Assembly: GCA_964655005.1 (NCBI GenBank)
Contig: CAZZKE010000007.1
Coordinates: 1 to 64,000, forward strand
DNA length: 64,000 nt
Origin: CAZZKE01 sp964655005
GTDB lineage: Bacteria; Pseudomonadota; Alphaproteobacteria; Rhodospirillales; JABHCV01
Direction of reading: 5' to 3'
Part shown: in pieces, positions 53,137-60,482 of the stretch
Layout: each line of letters begins with the position of its first letter
Numbering within the stretch: position 1 is the stretch's first letter
Notes under the pieces: generated by a model
The model's input: the letters and a program-made list of their open reading frames with translations, nothing else
The model's database searches: none
What the model was told of the DNA's origin: nothing
Program-made: the position numbers and the translations under genes

Positions 53137-53930
53137 GGCGTGTCCTTGGCCAGATCGATGACCATGGCGCTTAGCGCCGGTTCGTATCCAAACGCCCGAC
53201 AGTACCATATCGTGCGATCATGAATCTTGAAAGGGCCGGCTACCGCGTCATCGGCGCCAAGCGCCATAAGCGCCGGGTGCTGCGGGTCGAGGCCGATCAT
53301 GGCCGGGACGTCCTCGGCGCCATGCCGCCCGGCGCCAATCATGAAGGGCAGAACGATCAGGTTTTCGGTACTGGTTTGCGTCGGCCAGTCCGAAATAAAC
53401 GGGGCTTCCTCGATGAATGCGGCCTTCACGGCGACACCGTTGCATTTGTCGCCGATCGCCCGGGCCAGGGCGATGGCCTGGCGGGCGTTCTGCGGATTTT
53501 TCCTGTTACCGTGCGCCGACAGCACCGCCGACACCTCATCGCCTTTGAGGCCCTTGGCATCAATGATCGAGCCGATCAGGCCGGCCAGCAGTCCGGGAAT
53601 TGCCGGATGGCAGCCTATCGGTCGGCACATGTGAATGTGTGTGCGGTCGCCGATTTTCGCCAGTGCGTCGGGAATCAATTCATCGGTGATGTAGCCGTGC
53701 CCGGTCAGCATCGGGGCCACGAACAATTGGTCGGTGGCGATATCGGAAATCGCCTCGGTCAATAACGGGTCCTGTTTCAGGTAGCCCTCGGCGACGGCGG
53801 CGAATATCCCTGTCGCGGTCAGGGATTGGCAGAGAATATGCACGGGGTTATCGCCGCCGGGCCGCGATGATCCGTGGCCGGCCAGCAGCAGGGTCGATCC
53901 TTTCAGGGAATTAGCCGAGTGCTTCGGCAT
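53133..53930 (-). CDS. CbiX-type sirohydrochlorin chelatase
   Basis: A 265-residue two-domain class II chelatase. The first half begins TLLLAGHGSSRPGGDN, with the metal-site His. The second half has AVLSAHGNRKNPQ, with the second family His motif. In the dsr context the likely job is Fe(II) insertion into sirohydrochlorin for siroheme, rather than cobalt insertion; this is inferred. It overlaps the SUMT gene by 20 bp upstream and the split thioesterase start by 4 bp downstream. Confidence 0.85.
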   Translation of the reverse strand: MPKHSANSLKGSTLLLAGHGSSRPGGDNPVHILCQSLTATGIFAAVAEGYLKQDPLLTEAISDIATDQLFVAPMLTGHGYITDELIPDALAKIGDRTHIHMCRPIGCHPAIPGLLAGLIGSIIDAKGLKGDEVSAVLSAHGNRKNPQNARQAIALARAIGDKCNGVAVKAAFIEEAPFISDWPTQTSTENLIVLPFMIGAGRHGAEDVPAMIGLDPQHPALMALGADDAVAGPFKIHDRTIWYCRAFGYEPALSAMVIDLAKDTP

Positions 53931-54690
53931 CGCAATACTGGGCCGGGATATGCCAGCCCAGGTCCTGCGCCAGGTCGACGACGCGACCGATTATCAGCAG
54001 GCTGGGCGCTTTCAGGTCGGCCTTGTCTATACAGGCTGGCAAGTCGGCCAGCGTGGTCAGGATGGTCCGTTGATCGGACGTGGTGCCCCGTTCGATGGCC
54101 CCCGCCGGGGTCCCGCCGGGAAGTCCGGCCTTGATAAGTTCATCGCTGATTTTCCTGACGTTGATAAGCCCCATGTATATGACCAGGGTGGTGTCCGGGT
54201 CGGCCAGGCTTCGCCAGTTCAGGTCCAGATGCGCGCCGTCCCGGCAGTGGCCGGTAACGAAGCGCACCCCGGTTGCCATGCCACGATGGGTTAGCGGGAT
54301 TCCGGCGTAGGCCCCGCATCCGGCCGATGCGGTAATGCCGGGGACAATTTCAAAAGGTATATTGTGTTTGGCCAGAAACAGGGCTTCCTCGCTGCCGCGC
54401 CCGAAAATGAAAGGGTCGCCGCCTTTCAATCGCACCACCCGGCGTCCGTTGCGGGCCAGACTGACCAGTAAATCGTTGATTTCATCTTGCGCCATGAAAT
54501 GGTCCCGCGCCGCCTTGCCGGCGAAAATACGGGTCGCGCCTTTCGGCGCCAGATCAAGAATACCGTCCGATACCAGGCGGTCATAGACCACTACGTCGGC
54601 TTCCTTAAGCAGTCGCATGGCCTTGACGGTCAACAGGTCCGGGTCGCCAGGCCCGGCGCCGACCAAATAAACGGGAATGGGGTTTACCAA
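53911..54690 (-). CDS. cobA: Uroporphyrinogen-III C-methyltransferase (SUMT)
   Basis: S-adenosylmethionine-dependent bismethylation of uroporphyrinogen III to precorrin-2, the entry to siroheme. Motifs are VYLVGAGPGDPDLLT, RLKGGDPFIFGRG and VPGITASAGCGAYAGIPLTHRG, plus the C-terminal IIGRVV. It lacks the precorrin-2 dehydrogenase domain of CysG. The start is a TTG. I choose 54690 because AGGAG is seven bases upstream; TTG 54693 and 54711 are alternatives. It follows dsrN and overlaps the chelatase gene. Confidence 0.92.
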   Translation of the reverse strand: MVNPIPVYLVGAGPGDPDLLTVKAMRLLKEADVVVYDRLVSDGILDLAPKGATRIFAGKAARDHFMAQDEINDLLVSLARNGRRVVRLKGGDPFIFGRGSEEALFLAKHNIPFEIVPGITASAGCGAYAGIPLTHRGMATGVRFVTGHCRDGAHLDLNWRSLADPDTTLVIYMGLINVRKISDELIKAGLPGGTPAGAIERGTTSDQRTILTTLADLPACIDKADLKAPSLLIIGRVVDLAQDLGWHIPAQYCDAEALG

Positions 54691-54707
54691 CAAAATACTC
54701 CTGACTA

Positions 54708-56087
54708 TCAAGCCAAATCCGGGTTTTTATGACGGCGCACGAACTGTACGAAACGACTGGCCCAGGGATTGGCCCGAACGTCCCGCAAATGGGCGTAACA
54801 GGCAAGAAGATTATGCATTGTCAGCCCATCATGCCGGCCGTCGATGCCCTGTCCGCGCAGCACCCGATAAGCGTATACCGGTTGACCTTGCAGGTTTTCA
54901 AGGCTCGAATAATGAAATTCATGGGCCGGTATTTCATCGACATTTTCCATTTTCGGCCATGGTCCCAGGCCGGTTTCCCGCAGGCGGACATAGCCGCGTC
55001 CCTGGGGCACGTCGTGCATGATGACGTCGCCCTGGATAACACCGGCCATCTGCCGGGTTTCGCCATGCCAGGTCAGGCTGCGGGACAGATACATCAGGCC
55101 GCCGCATTCGGCATAGGTCGGCAGGCCGCCTTCGATGGCCCGCCTGATGGCGTTGCGCATGGCATGATTGCCTTCAAGCAAATCCATTCTGGTTTCCGGG
55201 AAGCCGCCGCCGATGAACAGCCCGTCGATCGCCGGAAGTCCCGAATCGGAAGTCAGGTCGATGGCCAGCAATTTTGCGCCGGCGGCTTCAAGGGCGGCCA
55301 GATCGTCGGGATAGTAAAACCCGAAGGCGCTGTCACGGGCGAAACCTATCGTTAAATCCGCCGCCTTCGCGCCGACAGGGGATCGAGATATAGGTTCTGG
55401 ACGGTGCGCCGTTTTGGCAATTTCCGCAATGATATCTATATCCACCTGGGCGGCGATCAGGTCACGGATCACCGCAATCTTGGCGTCGGCCTCGGGCGCT
55501 TCGTTGCTCGGCATCAGGCCTAAATGTCGCTCTTGTATTTGCAGCCGGGAATCGCGATGCACGGCGCCCAGCACCTTGGCGTCGGTATAGTGTTCTATGA
55601 TGGCGCGCAGTTTTCCCTCGTGGCGGGTTCCCCCGACCTTGTTCAGTATCACGCCGGTTATGTTCAGGCCGGGGTCGAACGCCTGATATCCCAGTATCAG
55701 CGGTGCTATTCCGCGGGTCATGCCCCTGGCGTCGATGACCAGCACGATCGGCGCTTTCAGCAGGCCCGCCAGGGCCGCGTTGGAATTGCCGCCGTCCAGG
55801 TCCAGCCCGTCATAGAGCCCCTTGTTGGCTTCGATCAGCGAGATATCGGCGGGGCCGTCGTGGCCGGCGAACGTGGCCAGGATTTCGGCCTCGCTCATGG
55901 TGTAATAGTCCAGATTAAAACAGGGCCGGCCGGTGGCCCGTGACAACCACATGGGGTCGATATAATCCGGTCCCTTCTTGAAGGTCTGCACGAACAGCCC
56001 ACGCTGCGATAAAGCCGCCGCCAACCCGATGGACACGGTGGTTTTTCCCGATGACTTGTGGGCCGCCGATATCAGCAGGTGCGCCAC
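54708..56087 (-). CDS. dsrN: DsrN, siroheme amidase (cobyrinate a,c-diamide synthase family)
   Basis: A 459-residue CbiA/CobB-family amidotransferase. The N-terminal P-loop is SAAHKSSGKTTVSIG (residues 7-21). The C-terminal class I glutaminase domain has the nucleophile Cys328 in YAECGGLMYLS and a His in PAHEFHYSS. In dsr clusters this family member (DsrN) amidates siroheme for DsrAB, and its place downstream of dsrP fits. A cobalamin role is less likely, because no other cobalamin genes except SUMT and chelatase are near. The start ATG is 4 bp after the TrpD2-like gene. Confidence 0.88.
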   Translation of the reverse strand: MAHLLISAAHKSSGKTTVSIGLAAALSQRGLFVQTFKKGPDYIDPMWLSRATGRPCFNLDYYTMSEAEILATFAGHDGPADISLIEANKGLYDGLDLDGGNSNAALAGLLKAPIVLVIDARGMTRGIAPLILGYQAFDPGLNITGVILNKVGGTRHEGKLRAIIEHYTDAKVLGAVHRDSRLQIQERHLGLMPSNEAPEADAKIAVIRDLIAAQVDIDIIAEIAKTAHRPEPISRSPVGAKAADLTIGFARDSAFGFYYPDDLAALEAAGAKLLAIDLTSDSGLPAIDGLFIGGGFPETRMDLLEGNHAMRNAIRRAIEGGLPTYAECGGLMYLSRSLTWHGETRQMAGVIQGDVIMHDVPQGRGYVRLRETGLGPWPKMENVDEIPAHEFHYSSLENLQGQPVYAYRVLRGQGIDGRHDGLTMHNLLACYAHLRDVRANPWASRFVQFVRRHKNPDLA

Positions 56088-56091
56088 GGGA

Positions 56092-57084
56092 CTAAAACTT
56101 GTCCCTGTTACGTTGTCGCCACATCCGCCGCGCCTGATCCAGCGCCTGATCGGGATTGGCCGCCCGCCGCATCAGGCGCAGGACGATGGCCGCAGTGCCG
56201 GTCACGGCGGCGGCGGCGTAGGCGTCGTCTTCGCTGCCGTTCCATACCGATTTCAGGCGCGACAGGTCCATTTCCTCGTCGACCCTGACGTCTTCCTCGG
56301 GCAGCAGGGCCGGCCATTCCTCTTCGCTCGGGTTTCCTTCGTGCAGGTAGTATACCTGAAGCGGTTTTTGCGGGCGTCGTTCGGCCTCGCCGCCTTCGCC
56401 CTTGAACACCGCCATATGGGGTTGGCCCAGCAACCTGGCGGTGTCGCGATGGACGTCCCGGTAGTTGGGGTGGAACACGGTTTGCAATTCATGGGGGGCG
56501 GCGAAGGGATTTATCATGCGGCCAAAGGTGTTGACCGGGGTGCGGAGGCCCAGCACCGGCTTCAGGTCGATTATGTCTTGCAGTCCGGGCGACAGCACGG
56601 CCAGCGGCAGGTAGGCGAAATTGCCGGTTTCGATATGCCGGGCGGCTTCGGCCAGTGATCCGGCGATAGCGATATTTAAAAATTCCAGCGCCTGACGCGA
56701 ATAGATGCGCCCCGGTGTATGGCCTTCGGTTCCCTGCATGAATATTCGCACGCCGTTATCGGCCAGCAGCAGGGCGGCCAGCAGATACCATGGAAGTTGC
56801 CGTTTCTTGCCCGAATAGGACGACCAGTCGAGATCGACCGGGGGCAGGGCGGCCGGTAGTTTCAGGCTATCGCGCACGGCGCGCACGAAACCCTCGCCTT
56901 CTTCCGGGACTTCCGTACGCATGCGCAGGATGCACAGGAAGGCGCCCAGTTGCAGCGGTTCGATTTCGCCCCGCAGGATATGGCTCGCGGCCTCGTACAT
57001 TTCCTCGGCCGTTAACGGGCGGGACAGGTTCGGTCCCTTGCCGATAATGCGGACGTATTTGGCGAACGGGTGTTCTTCGGTCAT
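56092..57084 (-). CDS. TrpD2-like glycosyltransferase family 3 protein
   Basis: A 330-residue relative of anthranilate phosphoribosyltransferase of the TrpD2/YbiB type. The helical N-terminus (RPLTAEEMYEAASHILRG) and ADNGVRIFMQGTEGHTPGRI match that fold. The canonical PRPP loop GTGGDG is missing, with YSGKKRQLPWY at the corresponding place, so ordinary TrpD activity is unlikely. The start ATG 57084 overlaps the amidotransferase stop (ATGA). It sits between dsrP and dsrN. The function in this operon is unknown. Confidence 0.82.
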   Translation of the reverse strand: MTEEHPFAKYVRIIGKGPNLSRPLTAEEMYEAASHILRGEIEPLQLGAFLCILRMRTEVPEEGEGFVRAVRDSLKLPAALPPVDLDWSSYSGKKRQLPWYLLAALLLADNGVRIFMQGTEGHTPGRIYSRQALEFLNIAIAGSLAEAARHIETGNFAYLPLAVLSPGLQDIIDLKPVLGLRTPVNTFGRMINPFAAPHELQTVFHPNYRDVHRDTARLLGQPHMAVFKGEGGEAERRPQKPLQVYYLHEGNPSEEEWPALLPEEDVRVDEEMDLSRLKSVWNGSEDDAYAAAAVTGTAAIVLRLMRRAANPDQALDQARRMWRQRNRDKF

Positions 57085-57893
57085 TTTTGGTTCACGGATT
57101 GGGAAATCGGGGCGCGTTGGCGCAGCCTCATTTCCTTGATAAGCGGTCCGCCTTCCCGGCCGTTGCCGATTATGGCATGACCCTTGGGCACCGCCTGCCA
57201 GTCGTGTTTGCCTTCGTCCAAGGGTTCCGACACGATCAGCAGACAATCTTTTTCCTGGCAGTGATACAGGCTGGGCGCCAGATCGTCGCTACTGTAGCGG
57301 AAGGCGTAAATATCGTCGCCATCGGCGAAGGCGGCGGTAAAGCGCAGCGGTTCGCTGATTGCGGCCTGTTCCATAATATCCAGGATATCATCAATGGTGG
57401 CGCAGATGGCGCCGAAGGGGTCTTCGTTGAGGCCCTTGCCGCAGGCGGCCAGGAACAGCGCCTCGCTGTCGGTGGTGCCGATCCGTTCGCAATAAAGGTT
57501 GTCGGGGATCAGGGATTCCAGGCGGCGTCGCACCAGGGGGTAGGATCCGACCTGACCATTGTGCATGAACATCCAGCGCCCCTGCACGAAGGGGTGGCAG
57601 TTGGAGCGATTGGTGGCGGTGCCGGTTGAGGCGCGAACATGGGAGAAAAACATCGGCGAGCGGATTTGCCGTGACAGGCTGCGCAGGTTTTCATCGTTCC
57701 AGGCAGGCAGGATATCCCGATAATGGCCGGGTTCCTTGCGATGGGCGTACCAGCCGAAACCGAATCCGTCGCCATTGGTTTCGGCCTTGGATTCACTGGC
57801 ATGCAGACTTTGCGCCAACAGTGAATTTTTCGGCTCGGCGATTAATTCCTCCAGGAAAATCGGCTCTCCGCTATAAGCGATCCATCGGCACAT
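57081..57893 (-). CDS. Class II glutamine amidotransferase (YafJ-like)
   Basis: A 270-residue stand-alone Ntn-type glutaminase domain. Cys2 directly after the initiator Met (MCRWIAYSGEP) is the expected nucleophile. FFSHVRASTGTATNRSNCHP and WMFMHNGQV give the other glutaminase-site residues. There is no attached synthase domain, so an acceptor protein must act with it. I use ATG 57893 after GGAGA. The frame is open upstream without homology. It lies 19 bp behind dsrP and overlaps the TrpD2-like gene as ATGA. Confidence 0.85.
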   Translation of the reverse strand: MCRWIAYSGEPIFLEELIAEPKNSLLAQSLHASESKAETNGDGFGFGWYAHRKEPGHYRDILPAWNDENLRSLSRQIRSPMFFSHVRASTGTATNRSNCHPFVQGRWMFMHNGQVGSYPLVRRRLESLIPDNLYCERIGTTDSEALFLAACGKGLNEDPFGAICATIDDILDIMEQAAISEPLRFTAAFADGDDIYAFRYSSDDLAPSLYHCQEKDCLLIVSEPLDEGKHDWQAVPKGHAIIGNGREGGPLIKEMRLRQRAPISQSVNQK

Positions 57894-57912
57894 GGGTTGT
57901 CTCCGCAACGGG

Positions 57913-59157
57913 TTACGCCGGTTCGCTGGCCTCGTCCTCATCGGTTTTCGGCGCCACATAGTGCGGATCAATATCGGCATCGGCCAAAGATTCGGCCAGG
58001 AACGGCAGCGCCTTGATCGCGACGGTCACTATCAGCAAGGCGACGGCGACGCCGCCCAGGCCCAGAACCACTTCCGGCAGACTAGGCGAATAGGCGTTGA
58101 TCTGGCCATCGAAAAACGAACTGCTGACCTCGTAACCTGGGAAAATCACCAGCGGAAAGGCCTGACCGCCGACGATGATGATATATATCTGGATCAGGCC
58201 GCCGACAATTATCATCGCCGCCGCCAGTCCGGTCATGGAACGGTCCTTGGCGGTCACCGGATGATACAGCAAAGCCAGCGGGGCCAGGCCGCCGATAAGA
58301 ATCTGGCCGATCCAGAACAGGCCGGTATAAAGACCGCCGCCGACCAGGATGAAATTCTCGACACCGCTGTGTTCGCTGGCGTACAGGTTGGTCAGGTGCT
58401 TTACGGTAACGAAGTACAATACGCCGGCCACGAACACGCCGAGCAGATTACGCAGTTTCGCCATCACCGCGTCGCCCAGCGGCCTGCCGGTTCCCTTGCT
58501 GATGGCCATCAGCAGCAAAATGAAAATGGCCAGGCCGAATGAAAATGACATGACGATAAACATCGGCGCCATGATTGCCGCATCGTAGGCCTGGCGGGAA
58601 ACCAGAAAGCCGAATATCGAACCGGTGCCGGTTGTCAGGGCCAGCCGCCAGATGAAAGCGGCGAGGCCGGCCAGGCGGGTGTGACGGTTCATCCGCCGTT
58701 CCATCATCATCCACAGATAAACGCCGACGACGACGAAAAATCCGGTGTAGAGATAGATATTCCAGGCGAAGATGGATTTGAAATTGTACTTGGTCATGGC
58801 CACGATCAGCCGGTCGGGACGGCCCAGATCAAGCACCAGAACCATCAGTCCGCCGGCCAGCAAGGCCAGTGCCAGCAGGGCGGACAGGCGGGCCAGCGGC
58901 TTGTACATGGGGCGTCCGAATACCGACGAGATTGATGCCACGTTAAGCGCCCCGGATGCCGAGACGATCAGGAATACCGCGAACACATGGGGCATGCCCC
59001 AGACGATCTGATTGGTCATGCCGGTAACGTAATGGCCATTATATTCCATATACCAGGCGGCGCCGAGGGCGGCGGCGGCGAATATCGCCAGCCATCCGAG
59101 CAGGGCATAATAGCCGGTGGATTTTCCGCTAATCTGGGTGAAGGTGATTTGCTTCAT
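57913..59157 (-). CDS. dsrP: DsrP, NrfD-family membrane subunit of DsrMKJOP
   Basis: A 414-residue integral membrane protein of the NrfD/PsrC family with about ten predicted helices. It starts MKQITFTQISGKSTGYYALLGWLA. In the DsrMKJOP complex it passes quinol electrons between DsrO and the membrane. The position directly after dsrJ and dsrO identifies it as DsrP rather than a PsrC or HybB subunit. The C-terminal tail (PKTDEDEASEPA) is short and acidic. The start lies 18 bp after the dsrO stop. Confidence 0.92.
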   Translation of the reverse strand: MKQITFTQISGKSTGYYALLGWLAIFAAAALGAAWYMEYNGHYVTGMTNQIVWGMPHVFAVFLIVSASGALNVASISSVFGRPMYKPLARLSALLALALLAGGLMVLVLDLGRPDRLIVAMTKYNFKSIFAWNIYLYTGFFVVVGVYLWMMMERRMNRHTRLAGLAAFIWRLALTTGTGSIFGFLVSRQAYDAAIMAPMFIVMSFSFGLAIFILLLMAISKGTGRPLGDAVMAKLRNLLGVFVAGVLYFVTVKHLTNLYASEHSGVENFILVGGGLYTGLFWIGQILIGGLAPLALLYHPVTAKDRSMTGLAAAMIIVGGLIQIYIIIVGGQAFPLVIFPGYEVSSSFFDGQINAYSPSLPEVVLGLGGVAVALLIVTVAIKALPFLAESLADADIDPHYVAPKTDEDEASEPA

Positions 59158-59175
59158 AATACTGTCGTCCTCGCC

Positions 59176-59922
59176 TCACAGGCCCTGATAGTAAACACCG
59201 GGAGCCAACCCCAGATCGGCACGTAAACGGGTCGTGACACGTTTCGATAATTCTTTGGCGATGGCGCTTTCCGGATCGTTCAGATCGCCGAACGTCATGG
59301 CGCTGTGACCGGCTATTTCGGTGCAGGCCTCGACGCAGGCAGGGATGCGGCCAACATCGATGCGATGAACGCACAACGTACATGATTCCACCACCCCCTT
59401 GCCGCGTGGCATGTATGGTTTTTGGCCGGTGATTTTTTCATGGACGAAAGACCGCGCCTTGTAGGGGCAGGCCATCATGCAATAGCGGCAGCCTATACAA
59501 ATATGCTTATCTACCAGAACGATGCCGTCGGCCCGCCGGAAGGAGGCGCCGGTCGGGCAGACATCCACACATGCCGGGTTTTCGCAGTGCTGGCACATTA
59601 CCGGCAGGGAATGGGTCGCCCCGGTTTTATTATCTTTCAGATTAACCTTCCTGATCCATTGCGGGTCGGTCTGCGGACGGCCATGCCCCTGCCAGCCCTG
59701 TTCGGTACGGCAGGCGATAACGCATTCCTCGCAACCGGCGTCGCACTTGTTTGAATCAATCAGCAGCCCCCAACGGTTTTTAGATGTGGCCGGGCCGGTG
59801 GCGCCCGTGGCCGGGGTGGTGGAAATCAGGGTTACTCCGGCGGCGATGGTGACGCCGGCCAGCGCCCCGGCGCCGGTCAGCAGGGCGCGCCTGGAAGGGG
59901 TGAATTCGGATGACCCGTTCAT
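59176..59922 (-). CDS. dsrO: DsrO, periplasmic ferredoxin subunit of DsrMKJOP
   Basis: A 248-residue Fe-S protein exported by Tat. The twin-arginine motif SRRALLTGAG is at residues 10-19, followed by a hydrophobic stretch. Four Cys clusters for [4Fe-4S] centres are visible: CDAGCEECVIAC, CQHCENPACVDVCP, CIGCRYCMMACP and CTLCV...CVEAC. It would shuttle electrons between DsrJ and DsrP at the periplasmic face. The start overlaps dsrJ by 4 bp (ATGA). Confidence 0.93.
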   Translation of the reverse strand: MNGSSEFTPSRRALLTGAGALAGVTIAAGVTLISTTPATGATGPATSKNRWGLLIDSNKCDAGCEECVIACRTEQGWQGHGRPQTDPQWIRKVNLKDNKTGATHSLPVMCQHCENPACVDVCPTGASFRRADGIVLVDKHICIGCRYCMMACPYKARSFVHEKITGQKPYMPRGKGVVESCTLCVHRIDVGRIPACVEACTEIAGHSAMTFGDLNDPESAIAKELSKRVTTRLRADLGLAPGVYYQGL

Positions 59923-60452
59923 TGGGAGTATTCCTTTTGCTTCTTTTCGGGAACCAGTCCCGCAAATACGCCGGCGCTAAGATGGGACACGATCATCTGT
60001 TGCAACCCGGCGGTATCGTTTTCCGGAATTTTCGAGGCGGCGCTGTTTTGTTGCAGCGGCAGTTCCGGATTGTGACATTCGAAGCAGTCTATTTTAACGG
60101 CGGCGTATTCATGGCACTGGGCGCAGAAAGGTTCCACGGTGCGCACCTTCTTGTCCTTTGCCGCAGGGTCAACCGTGGCGTGGCATTCGGTGCATCCCTT
60201 CAGACTGTATTTATTGCCGCGAATGCCCTGTCGCATGGTTTCATCCCGCTGGTGGATCAGGAAGTTCATGTGTTCCCGTCGCATGACATCGACCGGTTCG
60301 ACGCACTGTTCGCCCTTGACCGCCTTCGGCACCGACGGCAGCGGTACACCGCTTTCCTGGGCGCATGCTTGCTCGGGTGCGGTCATCGACACCATCATCA
60401 CCGGTAGCGCGACCGCGAACGCCGCCATTAACTTCATGACATGCTTGTTCAA
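59919..60452 (-). CDS. dsrJ: DsrJ, periplasmic triheme cytochrome c of DsrMKJOP
   Basis: A 177-residue exported cytochrome with three CxxCH haem sites: CTECH (87-91), CAQCH (110-114) and CFECH (123-127). Upstream, the conserved Cys50 in GEQCVEPVDVMRREHM corresponds to the segment providing the unusual Cys ligand known in Allochromatium DsrJ. A signal peptide (about residues 1-31) precedes it. It lies 30 bp downstream of dsrL-B and is coupled to dsrO. Confidence 0.93.
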   Translation of the reverse strand: MNKHVMKLMAAFAVALPVMMVSMTAPEQACAQESGVPLPSVPKAVKGEQCVEPVDVMRREHMNFLIHQRDETMRQGIRGNKYSLKGCTECHATVDPAAKDKKVRTVEPFCAQCHEYAAVKIDCFECHNPELPLQQNSAASKIPENDTAGLQQMIVSHLSAGVFAGLVPEKKQKEYSQ

Positions 60453-60482
60453 AACTGCGTTTCCCTTGTCAATATCATTGGC

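Noticed and set aside
57913..60452. JOP genes as a polysulfide/thiosulfate reductase or Nrf nitrite reductase operon
   Set aside because: The triheme DsrJ with its conserved Cys, the Tat-exported four-cluster protein, the flanking DsrL genes and the downstream DsrN together fit dsrJOP only.
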